NCBI GenBank assembly: GCA_944363755.1
Contig: CALVVC010000010.1
Location: 1-17,811 of the forward strand
DNA length: 17,811 nucleotides
DNA from: an uncultured Bacilli bacterium
GTDB lineage: Bacteria; Bacillota_I; Bacilli_A; RF39; UBA660
Direction: 5' to 3'
Both the position numbers and the translations under genes were made by a program. The number at the start of each line of letters is the position of its first letter. The stretch's first letter is position 1. This document shows, piece after piece, positions 1-7,642 of this stretch. Below the pieces are notes generated by a model. The model was not told the origin of the DNA, made no database searches, and saw nothing but the letters and a program-made list of their open reading frames with translations.

Positions 1-351
1 AACCATTTGACTTACAAGATATGCAAATATCTCTCCTGTTACAGGAATATAATCAATATCTCTTTGACCTAATAAGCTTGCTACTATTATGAATAGTAAC
101 ATTAAACAAGCAGAATAACTAATACCATTCATAGTCTCCTTATAACCATATTTTTTAGTAATAATATTTGCTACAAAGTATCTAAATGGATAAGCGAATA
201 TTGCAAATGTTAAACTTGCTTTACCTATATTAAAATCAAACTTACCTAATACCCAGCCTAGTATTGCAATTGCAGTTAATAAAAGAATATATACCCAGCT
301 TGATACTTCTTCATGTCTTATTACTTCTTTTCTAGCACTCCCTTTTGTCAT
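1..351 (-). CDS. VUT family (YhhQ-like) queuosine-precursor transporter, C-terminus cut by window edge
   Basis: The reading frame is open for 117 codons from an ATG at 351 to the window edge, so the C-terminal part is missing. AGGAGGAG lies 6 to 7 bases upstream of the ATG. After a short charged N-terminus (MTKGSARKEV) come hydrophobic segments at about residues 19-35, 44-60 and 78-94. The pattern of a Pro-Phe pair in a membrane segment, then a KKYGYKE loop and a later FAYLVSQMV segment, resembles the VUT/YhhQ family, integral membrane proteins thought to import queuosine precursors such as preQ0. The family call rests on this remembered pattern and on only about half the protein. Another small membrane transporter remains possible. 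Confidence 0.6.
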   Translation of the reverse strand, partial: MTKGSARKEVIRHEEVSSWVYILLLTAIAILGWVLGKFDFNIGKASLTFAIFAYPFRYFVANIITKKYGYKETMNGISYSACLMLLFIIVASLLGQRDIDYIPVTGEIFAYLVSQMV

Positions 352-387
352 TTAAACTCCTCCTATTCTTATAAATTACTATAGCAC

Positions 388-416
388 AAAAAAAAGAAAA
401 GCGAAAGACTTTTCTT
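388..416 (-). terminator. Intrinsic terminator of the lipoprotein gene
   Basis: On the minus strand AAGAAAAG pairs with CTTTTCTT (394-401 with 409-416) around a 7-base loop, followed by a run of T. It sits just after the lipoprotein stop codon and insulates it from the transporter gene. Confidence 0.75.
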
Positions 417-421
417 CTCTT

Positions 422-877
422 TTATTTACAAGTAAATCCATCAGCTTCTGCATCTTTTTTAGTATCTTCATAAGTAGCTTTTTCATCCGCAATACCATCT
501 AAACCATATTCTGATAGGGCATCATCACTTGCTTTTGTTAAATCAATTTCTAATGAGACATTATAAGTATGTTTATCTTTATTATTATTAGTTTTTAAAC
601 TAACGCCATCTTTATCTGTCTCTTCAAATTGTGAATCTAACATAGATGCAAACATATCCCAGTTATCAATAATAGTATCATCAGTAGCTTCATTATCAAT
701 ACTCATTTTAAGGTAATTAATCTTATCATCTTTAAAAGTCATAGTTATTTCTTGATTCATTTTGATACCACTATCTTCTTCACTATTTGTGCAAGTTAAT
801 GTTTTTTCTCCTCCACAACCTGTTATAAATAGTATTGATACTACTAAGATACCAAATAATTTTACTCCTCTCACCAT
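422..877 (-). CDS. Small secreted lipoprotein, function unknown
   Basis: A 151-residue protein with a type II signal peptide: a short basic start (MVRGVK), a hydrophobic core and the lipobox ITGC, giving lipidation at Cys21. It should be anchored to the outer face of the cytoplasmic membrane. The mature part is acidic, contains alternating segments that read like beta strands (ITMTFKDD, YNVSLEID), and ends in a Cys that could pair with Cys29. It resembles small single-domain Firmicutes lipoproteins, but I recognise no function. AAGGAGGA lies only 3 bases before the ATG, while the next codon, GTG, has the better 7-base spacing from AGGAGG, so translation may start one codon later. It is a single gene between two terminators. 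Confidence 0.75.
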   Translation of the reverse strand: MVRGVKLFGILVVSILFITGCGGEKTLTCTNSEEDSGIKMNQEITMTFKDDKINYLKMSIDNEATDDTIIDNWDMFASMLDSQFEETDKDGVSLKTNNNKDKHTYNVSLEIDLTKASDDALSEYGLDGIADEKATYEDTKKDAEADGFTCK

Positions 878-915
878 TTATCCTCCTTCCTAATTCTAGT
901 ATGAATTATATAAGG

Positions 916-953
916 GAAAAAAGCAAGAAATATTTGTAATAGTTATATTTCTT
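916..953 (-). terminator. Intrinsic terminator of the AAA/DUF4143 gene
   Basis: On the minus strand AAGAAATAT pairs with ATATTTCTT (925-933 with 945-953) around an 11-base loop, followed by GC and six T. It begins 7 bases after the ATPase stop codon. Confidence 0.75.
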
Positions 954-959
954 TATATA

Positions 960-2246
960 CTAAGGCTTTAAAGCCGTAATTGGAATAATGTAAATACCTG
1001 TTTCTTCATCTTTTACTACTGCATCCCACAATCCACATATAATACATTTAAATTTAGGCTCCACTTTTACCTCATTAGAAAACTTTGTTAAACTTTCTTT
1101 AGCAGATTCTATTTCATTTGTACCTAACTTAATCTCAATCGCTCCAAATTCACCAGTAGGAAGCTCAACAATTGCATCAACTTCTACACCATTATTATTA
1201 TTTCTATAATGATAAAGTTTTCCATCTAAACTCTCTATATATATTCTTAAATCTCTTTCTACTAAAGCTTCAAACATTAAACCAAAAGTTCTTATATCAT
1301 TTTCTAATATTTTAGGTGTAATAGAAAGAACTGCACAAGCAAGTGATGGATCTGTAAAATGTCTTTTTGATGATTTTCCAACTCTTTCTTTAAATCTTAA
1401 ATTAGTTGTATAAGCTTTTTGATTTTCAAGTAAATATAAATTTTCTAAAATATTTAAGTAATCTGTAATGGTATTTCTACTCACAGTGTATTCTTCATCT
1501 GTTGCTACCTCTTCAATATCTCTTATTAAGGTATTATTACTTACAACTGTACTTTCATTTCTAGCAAGTGACTTTAAAAGCATTTGCATTTTATTTTTAT
1601 CCCTTAAAACTCCATCTTTAGAAATATCTGACTCTAAAACTGCATTTATATAGCTTTGAGGTAATATATGTAAGTCATTATCATCAGTAGATATATTTTC
1701 AGGCCAACCACCTCTAACTATAAGTTTAGCAAGTCCTTCATAAGTTGGTTTTATCTTTACTGTTTTACATACTTTTTTTCCTTCGAACATATCAGTAAGT
1801 GATATTTCTCCAGTTGAATCTCCTGATTCGTAAAGACTCATAGAATACATTTTTAATCTATCTATTCTTCCTGCCCCAGAATGATGTATTTTACTTTTAT
1901 CTCTAATAGTAGTAGATTCTGTTAAAATATATTTTCCTTTTATTTTATCCATATCACATCTATGTCTAACGGCATCCCATACAGCAGGTATTCTTCCCCA
2001 CTCATCTATTAATTCGGGATAATCTTCACCAAGTATAAGGCCAACATCAATTTCTGCTTTCGCCCTTGTATTATAATTTTCTTCTGTCTCATCTAAATAA
2101 ATGGCAGAATTACAATGATTTAGAGAAGTCCAAGTCTTACCACACCATTTTGGACCTTCTATACTTAAGGCTCCAAATATTTTTAAATATCTATCAATTT
2201 TTTTGTCAATTAATCTTTCTTTATATCCTTCTTTTGTTAATGCCAT
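960..2246 (-). CDS. AAA family ATPase with DUF4143 C-terminal domain
   Basis: A 428-residue protein of the AAA_14/DUF4143 type, a length usual for the family. The N-terminal ATPase part has a Walker A motif GPKWCGKT (31-38), a Walker B-like LIDEW (79-83) and a sensor-like YILTEST stretch (107-112); most relatives read TGS where this one reads TES. The middle (about 190-300) should be the winged-helix-like part of DUF4143. The C-terminus carries EVDAIV (355-360) and IEIKLG (370-375), a pattern like the D...ExK core of PD-(D/E)XK nucleases (D357, E371, K373). The biological role of these ATPases is not established. They are often scattered in many copies and behave like accessory genes. TGAGGTG is a good ribosome binding site before the ATG. 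The promoter overlaps phased repeats, described separately. It lies alone between terminator and repeats. Confidence 0.85.
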   Translation of the reverse strand: MALTKEGYKERLIDKKIDRYLKIFGALSIEGPKWCGKTWTSLNHCNSAIYLDETEENYNTRAKAEIDVGLILGEDYPELIDEWGRIPAVWDAVRHRCDMDKIKGKYILTESTTIRDKSKIHHSGAGRIDRLKMYSMSLYESGDSTGEISLTDMFEGKKVCKTVKIKPTYEGLAKLIVRGGWPENISTDDNDLHILPQSYINAVLESDISKDGVLRDKNKMQMLLKSLARNESTVVSNNTLIRDIEEVATDEEYTVSRNTITDYLNILENLYLLENQKAYTTNLRFKERVGKSSKRHFTDPSLACAVLSITPKILENDIRTFGLMFEALVERDLRIYIESLDGKLYHYRNNNNGVEVDAIVELPTGEFGAIEIKLGTNEIESAKESLTKFSNEVKVEPKFKCIICGLWDAVVKDEETGIYIIPITALKP

Positions 2247-2265
2247 ATTATTTCACCTCACTAAC

Positions 2266-2294
2266 ATAATATCACATTTTATATCATTGTGCAA
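2266..2294 (-). promoter_or_regulatory. Promoter of the AAA/DUF4143 gene, -35 inside a repeat
   Basis: On the minus strand TTGCAC (2289-2294) and TATTAT (2266-2271) are 17 bases apart, and TGA before the -10 gives an extended -10 (TGnTATTAT). The -35 box lies inside repeat unit 1 of the phased array, so whatever binds the repeats should affect this promoter. Confidence 0.6.
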
Positions 2295-2370
2295 CTTTCT
2301 TTAATTTTATTGTGCAGTTTTCTACTCTTTCATTGTGCAACTTTCTTAAATCAGACAGTGCATTTTTCAC
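2285..2370. repeat. Tandem 17-bp direct repeats with exact 23-bp period
   Basis: CATTGTGCAACTTTCTT occurs at 2285-2301 and again, identical, at 2331-2347. Between them TATTGTGCAGTTTTCTA at 2308-2324 has 14 of 17 matches. A weak fourth unit at 2354-2370 keeps GTGCA and TTTC. All starts are 23 bases apart, about two helical turns, so a protein could contact all units from one face. Similar iteron-like spacing is known for repressor and replication-initiator sites; here the array overlaps the ATPase promoter and faces the divergent dacA gene. Confidence 0.8.
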
Positions 2371-2444
2371 TATTAATATTATTAAACTAATAAAGAAAGT
2401 TATACTTTCATTTTTTTAGAATAAGTTTTATTAGGTGAAGTACT

Positions 2445-3494
2445 ATGAATAAAGTATTAGTTATATTGTTATTATTTTTAATTCCTTTAAATGTTTTTTG
2501 TAAAGAAGATACTTTTGATACTGCTAAAAGTTCTATTGTTATGGATATAGATAGTGGTAGAGTTTTATATGAAAATAATGCTGATAAAAAACAACTTATC
2601 GCATCTACTACTAAGATAATGACTTGTATTATTGCAATAGAAGAAGGAAACTTAGATAAAACGATTAAAGTTGAAGATGAAATTTTAAAAATGTATGGAA
2701 CTAGTATATATTTAGAAGTTGGAGAAAAAATGAAATTAATTGATCTACTTTATGGACTAATGCTTAGAAGTGGTAATGATGCATCAGTTGTAATTGCAAA
2801 AGCAGTTGCAGGTAGTGAAAAAGAATTTGTTAAACTGATGAATAAAAAAGCGAAAGAAATTGGAATGACTAATACTACTTTTAAAAATCCTCATGGACTT
2901 GATGAAGTGACAAAAAACTACTCTACTGCAAGAGATATGGCAAAATTAACAAGATATGCTTATAAAAATAAAACTTATAGAAAAATAACTAGTAGTGAAG
3001 AATATAGAGTTAAAACAGATAATAAAAGTTATCTTTGGTATAATAGAATGAAATTATTAGGTGATTATAAATATTGTACTGGTGGTAAAAATGGATATAC
3101 TCCTAGTGCTGGTAAAACACTTGTTACTACTCATAAAAAGAATGATTTAAAAATAATTATTGTTACTTTAGATGATAATGATGAATATAATAATCATAAA
3201 AGATTAGCAGAATATGTATTTGATAATTATAGTAACTACAATATAGTAGATAAAAATGATTTTGATTTATTAATAGATAATAATAAATATTATATAAATA
3301 ATTCTTTTACTTACCCTTTAACCTTAAAAGAAAAAGATAATGTTAAAGTCCTTGCTAGTATAGATGATTCTATTAAAGAAGGTAAAGTCGGTAATATTAA
3401 AATTAGTCTTTATAATAAAAAAATAGAAACTATTCCTCTTTATATAAAAAAAGAAAAGAAAAAAGAAAACTTCTTTACTAAGTTGTTTTCCTAA
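2445..3494 (+). CDS. dacA: D-alanyl-D-alanine carboxypeptidase (PBP5/DacA family, peptidase S11)
   Basis: A 349-residue penicillin-binding protein that removes the terminal D-Ala from peptidoglycan pentapeptides outside the membrane, limiting cross-linking. An N-terminal signal peptide (about 1-19) is followed by the SxxK motif STTK with nucleophile Ser54 and Lys57, and the SxN motif SGN (109-111). The third motif, normally KTG, reads KNG at 215-217 in an otherwise normal setting (GGKNGYTPSAGKTL). The C-terminal part (about 255-330) fits the beta-rich PBP5 tail domain, and the last 15 residues (Lys-rich, then FFTKLFS) look like the amphipathic membrane anchor. AGGTGAAG precedes the ATG. The gene is divergent from the ATPase and its last 17 bases overlap the end of the convergent phosphoesterase gene. 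The exact paralogue (DacA, DacF or another) cannot be decided here. Confidence 0.88.
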   Translation: MNKVLVILLLFLIPLNVFCKEDTFDTAKSSIVMDIDSGRVLYENNADKKQLIASTTKIMTCIIAIEEGNLDKTIKVEDEILKMYGTSIYLEVGEKMKLIDLLYGLMLRSGNDASVVIAKAVAGSEKEFVKLMNKKAKEIGMTNTTFKNPHGLDEVTKNYSTARDMAKLTRYAYKNKTYRKITSSEEYRVKTDNKSYLWYNRMKLLGDYKYCTGGKNGYTPSAGKTLVTTHKKNDLKIIIVTLDDNDEYNNHKRLAEYVFDNYSNYNIVDKNDFDLLIDNNKYYINNSFTYPLTLKEKDNVKVLASIDDSIKEGKVGNIKISLYNKKIETIPLYIKKEKKKENFFTKLFS

Positions 3495-4362
3495 GTCTAA
3501 AGAAATTAATAGAAGGTCTAGCATTAATTCTAATATCATAAGTATCAGTACCTATTCCACTAGTTATATAAAACTTAGTATTATTAATTTCATAATATGA
3601 ATTTATATACTTAGAAGCCTTATCTTTAGAAGCTAGATTAAATAAGTAAGGTATTCTAATCTCTCCTAAATGAGAATGTCCTGCTAAAGCTAAATCTATT
3701 TTATAATTTTTTATAAAATTATCTATATAATCAGGTTTATGAAATATTGTTATAGTATAAATATTAGGATTATAATTAGTAAAAGCCTTATCATAATTAA
3801 TTACATCATTATTAGTATTTAAACCGACTAACATAATAGGATTATTAGACTCATTATAAATAAATTCATTACTATCATCTAATACCTTAAAACCACAATC
3901 TACTAAAATAGATATAGCATCACTATTATCACTTTCTCCTAAAACTGCATATTTACCTAATGTAGAGTTTAATCTCTTTAACTCTTTAACTAATTTTTTT
4001 CTATTTTTTGGAGTTAAAGTTTCATTACCCAACAAATCTCCTGTAAAAATAATTAAATCTGGATTTCTTTTAATAATAGCATCAACAACATCTTTTAATA
4101 AGTTGTTATTATTATAATGTAAATCTCCAAACTGAATAACTTTAATGCCATTAAATGACTCTGGTAATTTAGAATTAACAATTGCCTCTTCATTAACTAT
4201 TAAAGAAGTTGTACCAATATTAGTAATGTAAAAAAATGTAAGTAAGAAGATTATAATAAAAGATATTACTATCATCTTAACTATCTTTTTTACTTTCTCT
4301 GCTTGTTTTTCTCTATCTATATCCTTTTGTTTATCTTTATTTAATTCAATTCTACTATTCAT
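3478..4362 (-). CDS. Membrane-anchored calcineurin-like metallophosphoesterase (YkuE-like)
   Basis: A 294-residue protein with one N-terminal membrane segment (about 27-47), so the catalytic domain should face outside. Metallophosphoesterase motifs occur in order: GDLH (79-82), GDL (108-110), FHKP (207-210) and GHSH (228-231). The end (ITSGIGTDTYDIRI, then ARP) matches the usual close of YkuE-like proteins, some of which are linked to lipid or undecaprenyl-type pyrophosphate hydrolysis; the substrate is unknown. The motif that should read GNHD reads GESD (142-145), so the metal-binding Asn and the catalytic His are missing. It lies 49 bases after lepA in the same direction with no visible terminator between, so it is probably co-transcribed. 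GAGGG is the ribosome binding site. Its end overlaps dacA by 17 bases. Confidence 0.8.
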   Translation of the reverse strand: MNSRIELNKDKQKDIDREKQAEKVKKIVKMIVISFIIIFLLTFFYITNIGTTSLIVNEEAIVNSKLPESFNGIKVIQFGDLHYNNNNLLKDVVDAIIKRNPDLIIFTGDLLGNETLTPKNRKKLVKELKRLNSTLGKYAVLGESDNSDAISILVDCGFKVLDDSNEFIYNESNNPIMLVGLNTNNDVINYDKAFTNYNPNIYTITIFHKPDYIDNFIKNYKIDLALAGHSHLGEIRIPYLFNLASKDKASKYINSYYEINNTKFYITSGIGTDTYDIRINARPSINFFRLRKTT

Positions 4363-4411
4363 TACATATCCCTCATATTAAGTATATAAGAAATTAATCT
4401 ATTTTTAAAGT

Positions 4412-6211
4412 CTAATTTTCTTTAGCAGAAAGTATAGCAAGAAAAGCATCAGGAGGAACTTCAACACTACCAATTTGTTTCATCTTCTTTTTACCTTCTT
4501 TTTGTTTTTCTAAAAGTTTTTTCTTTCTTGTAATATCTCCACCATAACATTTAGCAAGAACATCTTTTCTTAAAGCCTTTATATCACTCCTAGCAATTAC
4601 TTTATTACCAATAGAAGCTTGAATAGGAACTTCAAAAAGTTGTCTTGGTATTACTTCTTTTAATCTATGAACAATAAGTTTACCACGATTATAAGCAAAG
4701 TCTTTATGAACAATCATACTAAGAGCATCTACTATTTCCCCATTTAATAGAATATCTAATTTTACTAAATCACTTACTTCATAACCTATAACTTCATAAT
4801 CAAATGAAGCATATCCTTTAGTAATTGATTTTAATTTATCAAAGAAATCATAGACTATCTCTGATAGTGGTAATTTATAAATAAGAGAGACTCTATCTTC
4901 ATCCAAATAACTCATATTAATAAAACTACCTCTTTTATCTTGACATAACTCCATTAAAGGACCTATATAATCTTTAGGAGTATAAATAGAAGTCTTAACA
5001 AAAGGCTCTTTTATTTCTTTTATCTTTACTTTAGGAGGCATCTTATTAGGGGCATCTACTTCTATAGTAGTACCATCAGTAAGAGTTACTTTATAAATAA
5101 CAGAAGGAGTTGTAGCAATTAATTCTATATTAAATTCTCTTTTTATACGTTCTATTGTTACTTCCATATGTAATAATCCTAAAAAACCAGTCCTAAAACC
5201 AAAACCTAAAGCAACAGATGTTTCAGGCTCATAAACTAAGGCAGCATCGTTTAACTTTAGTTTAGCAAGTGAATCACGTAGTTCTTCAAACTGATTATTC
5301 TCTATAGGATAAAGCCCACAATAAACAACACTTTTTAATTTTTTATAACCTGGTAAAGCCTCTATTTTTTCTTTAGTAGAATTTAAAGTAATAGTATCAC
5401 CCACATGAACATCACTAATACTTTTAATAGAAGCATAAATATAACCTACTTCTCCTGTTTTTAAATCATTAACTTCTACTTCATTAGGAGTATTCTTTAA
5501 TATTGATAACACCTCATAACTAGCGTGGCTATCTAACATATAAATAGTATCTCCCTTTTTAACACTACCATTAAAAATACGAACAGCAGTTAAAACACCA
5601 CGATAAGAATCATAAACACTATCAAAAATTAACCCTTGTAAAGCTTTAGAATTATCCCCTAAAGGAGCAGGTATTTTAGTAATTATTGCATTAAGTAATT
5701 CTTTTATTCCTTCACCAGTCTTAGCACTAGTTAAGACAATTTCTTCTTTATTAAAGCCTAAATTAATAAGTTCTTCTTCTACTTTAGGAATATCAGCACT
5801 AGGTAAGTCTATTTTATTAATAACAGGAATAATAGTTAAATTATTATCAATAGCAAGATAAAGATTAGCAAGAGTTTGAGCCTCTATTCCTTGTGTTGCA
5901 TCAACAACTAAAATAGCACCTTCACAAGAAGCAAGAGAACGATTAACTTCATAGGAAAAATCAACATGACCAGGAGTATCTATTAAATTTAAAAGATATA
6001 TTTCATTATTATATTTATAATTAATAGATACAGCATTTAATTTAATAGTAATACCACGTTCTCTTTCTATATCCATAGAATCTAATAATTGGTCTTTCAT
6101 TTCTCTTTCAGTAACTGCTTTAGTTTCTTCTAAAATTCTATCCGCTAAAGTACTTTTACCATGATCTATATGAGCAATTATGGAAAAATTACGAATATTT
6201 TCTTGTTTCAT
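4412..6211 (-). CDS. lepA: Elongation factor 4 (LepA), ribosomal back-translocase GTPase
   Basis: A 599-residue translational GTPase that acts on stalled or misassembled ribosomes; length is normal for LepA. The G motifs are clear: AHIDHGKST near the N-terminus, RGITI, DTPGH, NKIDLP and the TSAKTGEGI stretch. Later come the EF-G-like domains and the LepA-specific C-terminal domain with the Lys-rich [17 protein letters not shown] stretch that contacts RNA. A longer reading from a GTG at 6220 is possible, but the AGGAGGTG site (6218-6225) would overlap it; the ATG at 6211 is correctly spaced (6 bases) and fits the family start [19 protein letters not shown] perfect terminator hairpin stands right before the ribosome binding site. 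The gene normally follows the gpr/spoIIP cluster, here separated from it by an Rpn-like gene. Confidence 0.97.
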   Translation of the reverse strand: MKQENIRNFSIIAHIDHGKSTLADRILEETKAVTEREMKDQLLDSMDIERERGITIKLNAVSINYKYNNEIYLLNLIDTPGHVDFSYEVNRSLASCEGAILVVDATQGIEAQTLANLYLAIDNNLTIIPVINKIDLPSADIPKVEEELINLGFNKEEIVLTSAKTGEGIKELLNAIITKIPAPLGDNSKALQGLIFDSVYDSYRGVLTAVRIFNGSVKKGDTIYMLDSHASYEVLSILKNTPNEVEVNDLKTGEVGYIYASIKSISDVHVGDTITLNSTKEKIEALPGYKKLKSVVYCGLYPIENNQFEELRDSLAKLKLNDAALVYEPETSVALGFGFRTGFLGLLHMEVTIERIKREFNIELIATTPSVIYKVTLTDGTTIEVDAPNKMPPKVKIKEIKEPFVKTSIYTPKDYIGPLMELCQDKRGSFINMSYLDEDRVSLIYKLPLSEIVYDFFDKLKSITKGYASFDYEVIGYEVSDLVKLDILLNGEIVDALSMIVHKDFAYNRGKLIVHRLKEVIPRQLFEVPIQASIGNKVIARSDIKALRKDVLAKCYGGDITRKKKLLEKQKEGKKKMKQIGSVEVPPDAFLAILSAKEN

Positions 6212-6225
6212 AAACGCCACCTCCT

Positions 6226-6260
6226 AAAAAATAATATAGTAACATCAGTTACTATATTAT
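6226..6260 (-). terminator. Strong intrinsic terminator directly before the lepA ribosome binding site
   Basis: ATAATATAGTAAC (6231-6243) and GTTACTATATTAT (6248-6260) form a perfect 13-bp stem with a 4-base loop. On the minus strand it is followed by six T that run straight into the lepA AGGAGGTG. It ends the Rpn-like transcript, 7 bases after that gene's stop, or acts as an attenuator in the lepA leader. Confidence 0.85.
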
Positions 6261-6267
6261 CATATTT

Positions 6268-7419
6268 TTAAGACTTTTTTAACTCTTCGATTTGTTTTTT
6301 AGACAATCCTGTTGTTTTAATAATATCATCAATAGTTAAATTCATATCTAACATCCTCTTTGCTAGTTCTTCTTTCTCTTTATCAAAAGATTTTTTATCT
6401 TCTTCAAGAGACCTCTGTCCTTCTTCAAGAGCCTTATCCTTTTCTTCAAGAGCCTTATCCTTTTCTTCAAGAGCCTTATCCTTTTCTTCAAGCACCTTAT
6501 CCTTTTCTTCAAGCACCTTATCCTTTTCTTCAAGAGCCTTATTCTTTTCTTCAAGCACCTTATCCTTTTCTTCAAGTATCTTAGTATTATCTTCTATAAA
6601 TTTCTTACCTTCTTCAATTTTTACTAAATCGTCTTTAACATATTCTTTTGCCTTTTGTTTCATTTCCCATTCTAAATGTTTCTTATAATCATAAGCACCT
6701 ATTATACCTATATCATTAGATAGTTTTTCAATTTCTTCTTTCGCTTCCATTAACCCTTCAACTCCTTCACTAATCTTTTCTAAATCTTTACGTTTTTTTA
6801 AAGTTAGTAAAGTTATAGCCCTTTCAAACTCGCTTAACTCAATATCATTATAATATTTTTCATAAAATTTTAAAAGGTTAATGTTATAAATTTGTAAACT
6901 TTCTGTTAAAACTATATTATTAACAGGATCCATTAATACAAACTTTACTATTTCTCTATCATCATGTTGCCAATCTAAATCAAAGTTTATTTGTATTACT
7001 ATATGCTTATTATCATAATCCTCTCCCCTAAAAGTCACGTCATTAAGTAGGGATGCTGCATATTTTACATTTCTATCTATTAATCCTTCATAACATTCAG
7101 CATTCATCTCAAGATTAATAACATTTATACCTACTCTTACTATTATATCAGTAACTTTCTTCTTTTCTTTAGCATTGTTAACAGGTAAAGAAGTATTTTC
7201 TAAACGCATATTTTTCTTTATTATTTCTCTATCAATACCTAAGAAATATTCTAAAATAATACTTAAAAAACCGGGTCTAGTCATCATAACATTTTTAAAG
7301 ATAATATCTTCAGTTGCAGGTAATACTTCTCCTTTTCTTATAAGTTCTTTTCTTAAATCTTCTGCTCTTAAAACATTAATTAATTGAAATAATTCTTCTT
7401 CACTATATCCAGTGTACAT
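6268..7419 (-). CDS. Rpn family / PD-(D/E)XK nuclease family transposase with coiled-coil tail
   Basis: A 383-residue protein. The N-terminal half fits the Rpn / PD-(D/E)XK nuclease family transposase group: DIIV followed by INLEMN and YAASLLNDV, a typical order for these proteins, which are linked to DNA cleavage and recombination. The C-terminal third (about 275-345) is a run of EEKDKxL heptads, a charged coiled coil encoded by 21-nt tandem repeats; a short DNA-repeat-free tail ends in LSKKQIEELKKS, perhaps a helix-turn-helix (DDIIKTTGLSKKQIEEL). A GTG at 7425 would give two extra residues, but AAGGAG is 1 base from it and 7 bases from the ATG at 7419. It separates the sporulation cluster from lepA, so it looks acquired. 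Its promoter lies at the edge of a 108-nt repeat element. Confidence 0.82.
   Translation of the reverse strand: MYTGYSEEELFQLINVLRAEDLRKELIRKGEVLPATEDIIFKNVMMTRPGFLSIILEYFLGIDREIIKKNMRLENTSLPVNNAKEKKKVTDIIVRVGINVINLEMNAECYEGLIDRNVKYAASLLNDVTFRGEDYDNKHIVIQINFDLDWQHDDREIVKFVLMDPVNNIVLTESLQIYNINLLKFYEKYYNDIELSEFERAITLLTLKKRKDLEKISEGVEGLMEAKEEIEKLSNDIGIIGAYDYKKHLEWEMKQKAKEYVKDDLVKIEEGKKFIEDNTKILEEKDKVLEEKNKALEEKDKVLEEKDKVLEEKDKALEEKDKALEEKDKALEEGQRSLEEDKKSFDKEKEELAKRMLDMNLTIDDIIKTTGLSKKQIEELKKS
6400..6588. repeat. 21-nt tandem repeats encoding heptads of the Rpn-like protein
   Basis: About nine 21-base units lie in register, seven of them nearly identical (6421-6567), of the type TTCTTCAAGAGCCTTATCCTT with a GAG/CAC variation. 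Each unit encodes one seven-residue EEKDKxL heptad. Because the unit is a multiple of three, other frames also stay open here. Copy number is likely to vary by slippage without breaking the frame. Confidence 0.92.
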
Positions 7420-7464
7420 AAACACTCTCCTTTCTTAATTAAATACTTTCCAGAAAGTGCTTTA

Positions 7465-7493
7465 AATCTACCATAGAAAGAAAAGTAATGCAA
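7465..7493 (-). promoter_or_regulatory. Candidate promoter of the Rpn-like gene
   Basis: On the minus strand TTGCAT (7488-7493) and TAGATT (7465-7470) are 17 bases apart, with TGG before the -10. The boxes are weak, but the -35 coincides with the right edge of the 108-nt element exactly as in the second copy. Confidence 0.4.
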
Positions 7494-7596
7494 AAAGTGA
7501 ATTTTCAAAATCTGGACCAAAAAAAGAGTGAAAATTAGTAAAAATAGCCCTTTATACCTAAAATTCACTCCCAAAATCACTCGAATTTTCAAAATT
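7489..7596 (-). repeat. 108-nt intergenic repeat element, copy A
   Basis: By hand alignment without gaps, the minus strand of this stretch matches 10439-10546 (plus strand) at about 92 of 108 positions. The first 17 bases (AATTTTGAAAATTCGAG) and the last eight (TTTTTGCA) are identical. The element contains a near-palindromic AATTTTGAAAATT at one end, ATTTTGAAAATTCA near the other, and an inner imperfect inverted repeat (GAGTGAATTTTAG with CTAATTTTCACTC), so it can fold as RNA or DNA. It has no ORF. It lies after the small spoIIP-linked gene and before the Rpn-like gene. Confidence 0.85.
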
Positions 7597-7642
7597 AATA
7601 TAAATTTTATTTTTTTTACTAAAAAAGATAATAAAGAAATAT

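Noticed and set aside
2393..2417. GAAAGT-TAT-ACTTTC hairpin followed by T run before dacA
   Set aside because: Short stem, and no plus-strand gene upstream to terminate; could be a leader feature of dacA but not supported.
6360..6584. Repetitive frames on both strands across the 21-nt repeats
   Set aside because: A 21-base repeat leaves several frames open; only the Rpn-like frame has a domain and a start signal.
6400..6588. CRISPR-like array
   Set aside because: The repeats are contiguous, have no unique spacers and are in frame inside a gene.
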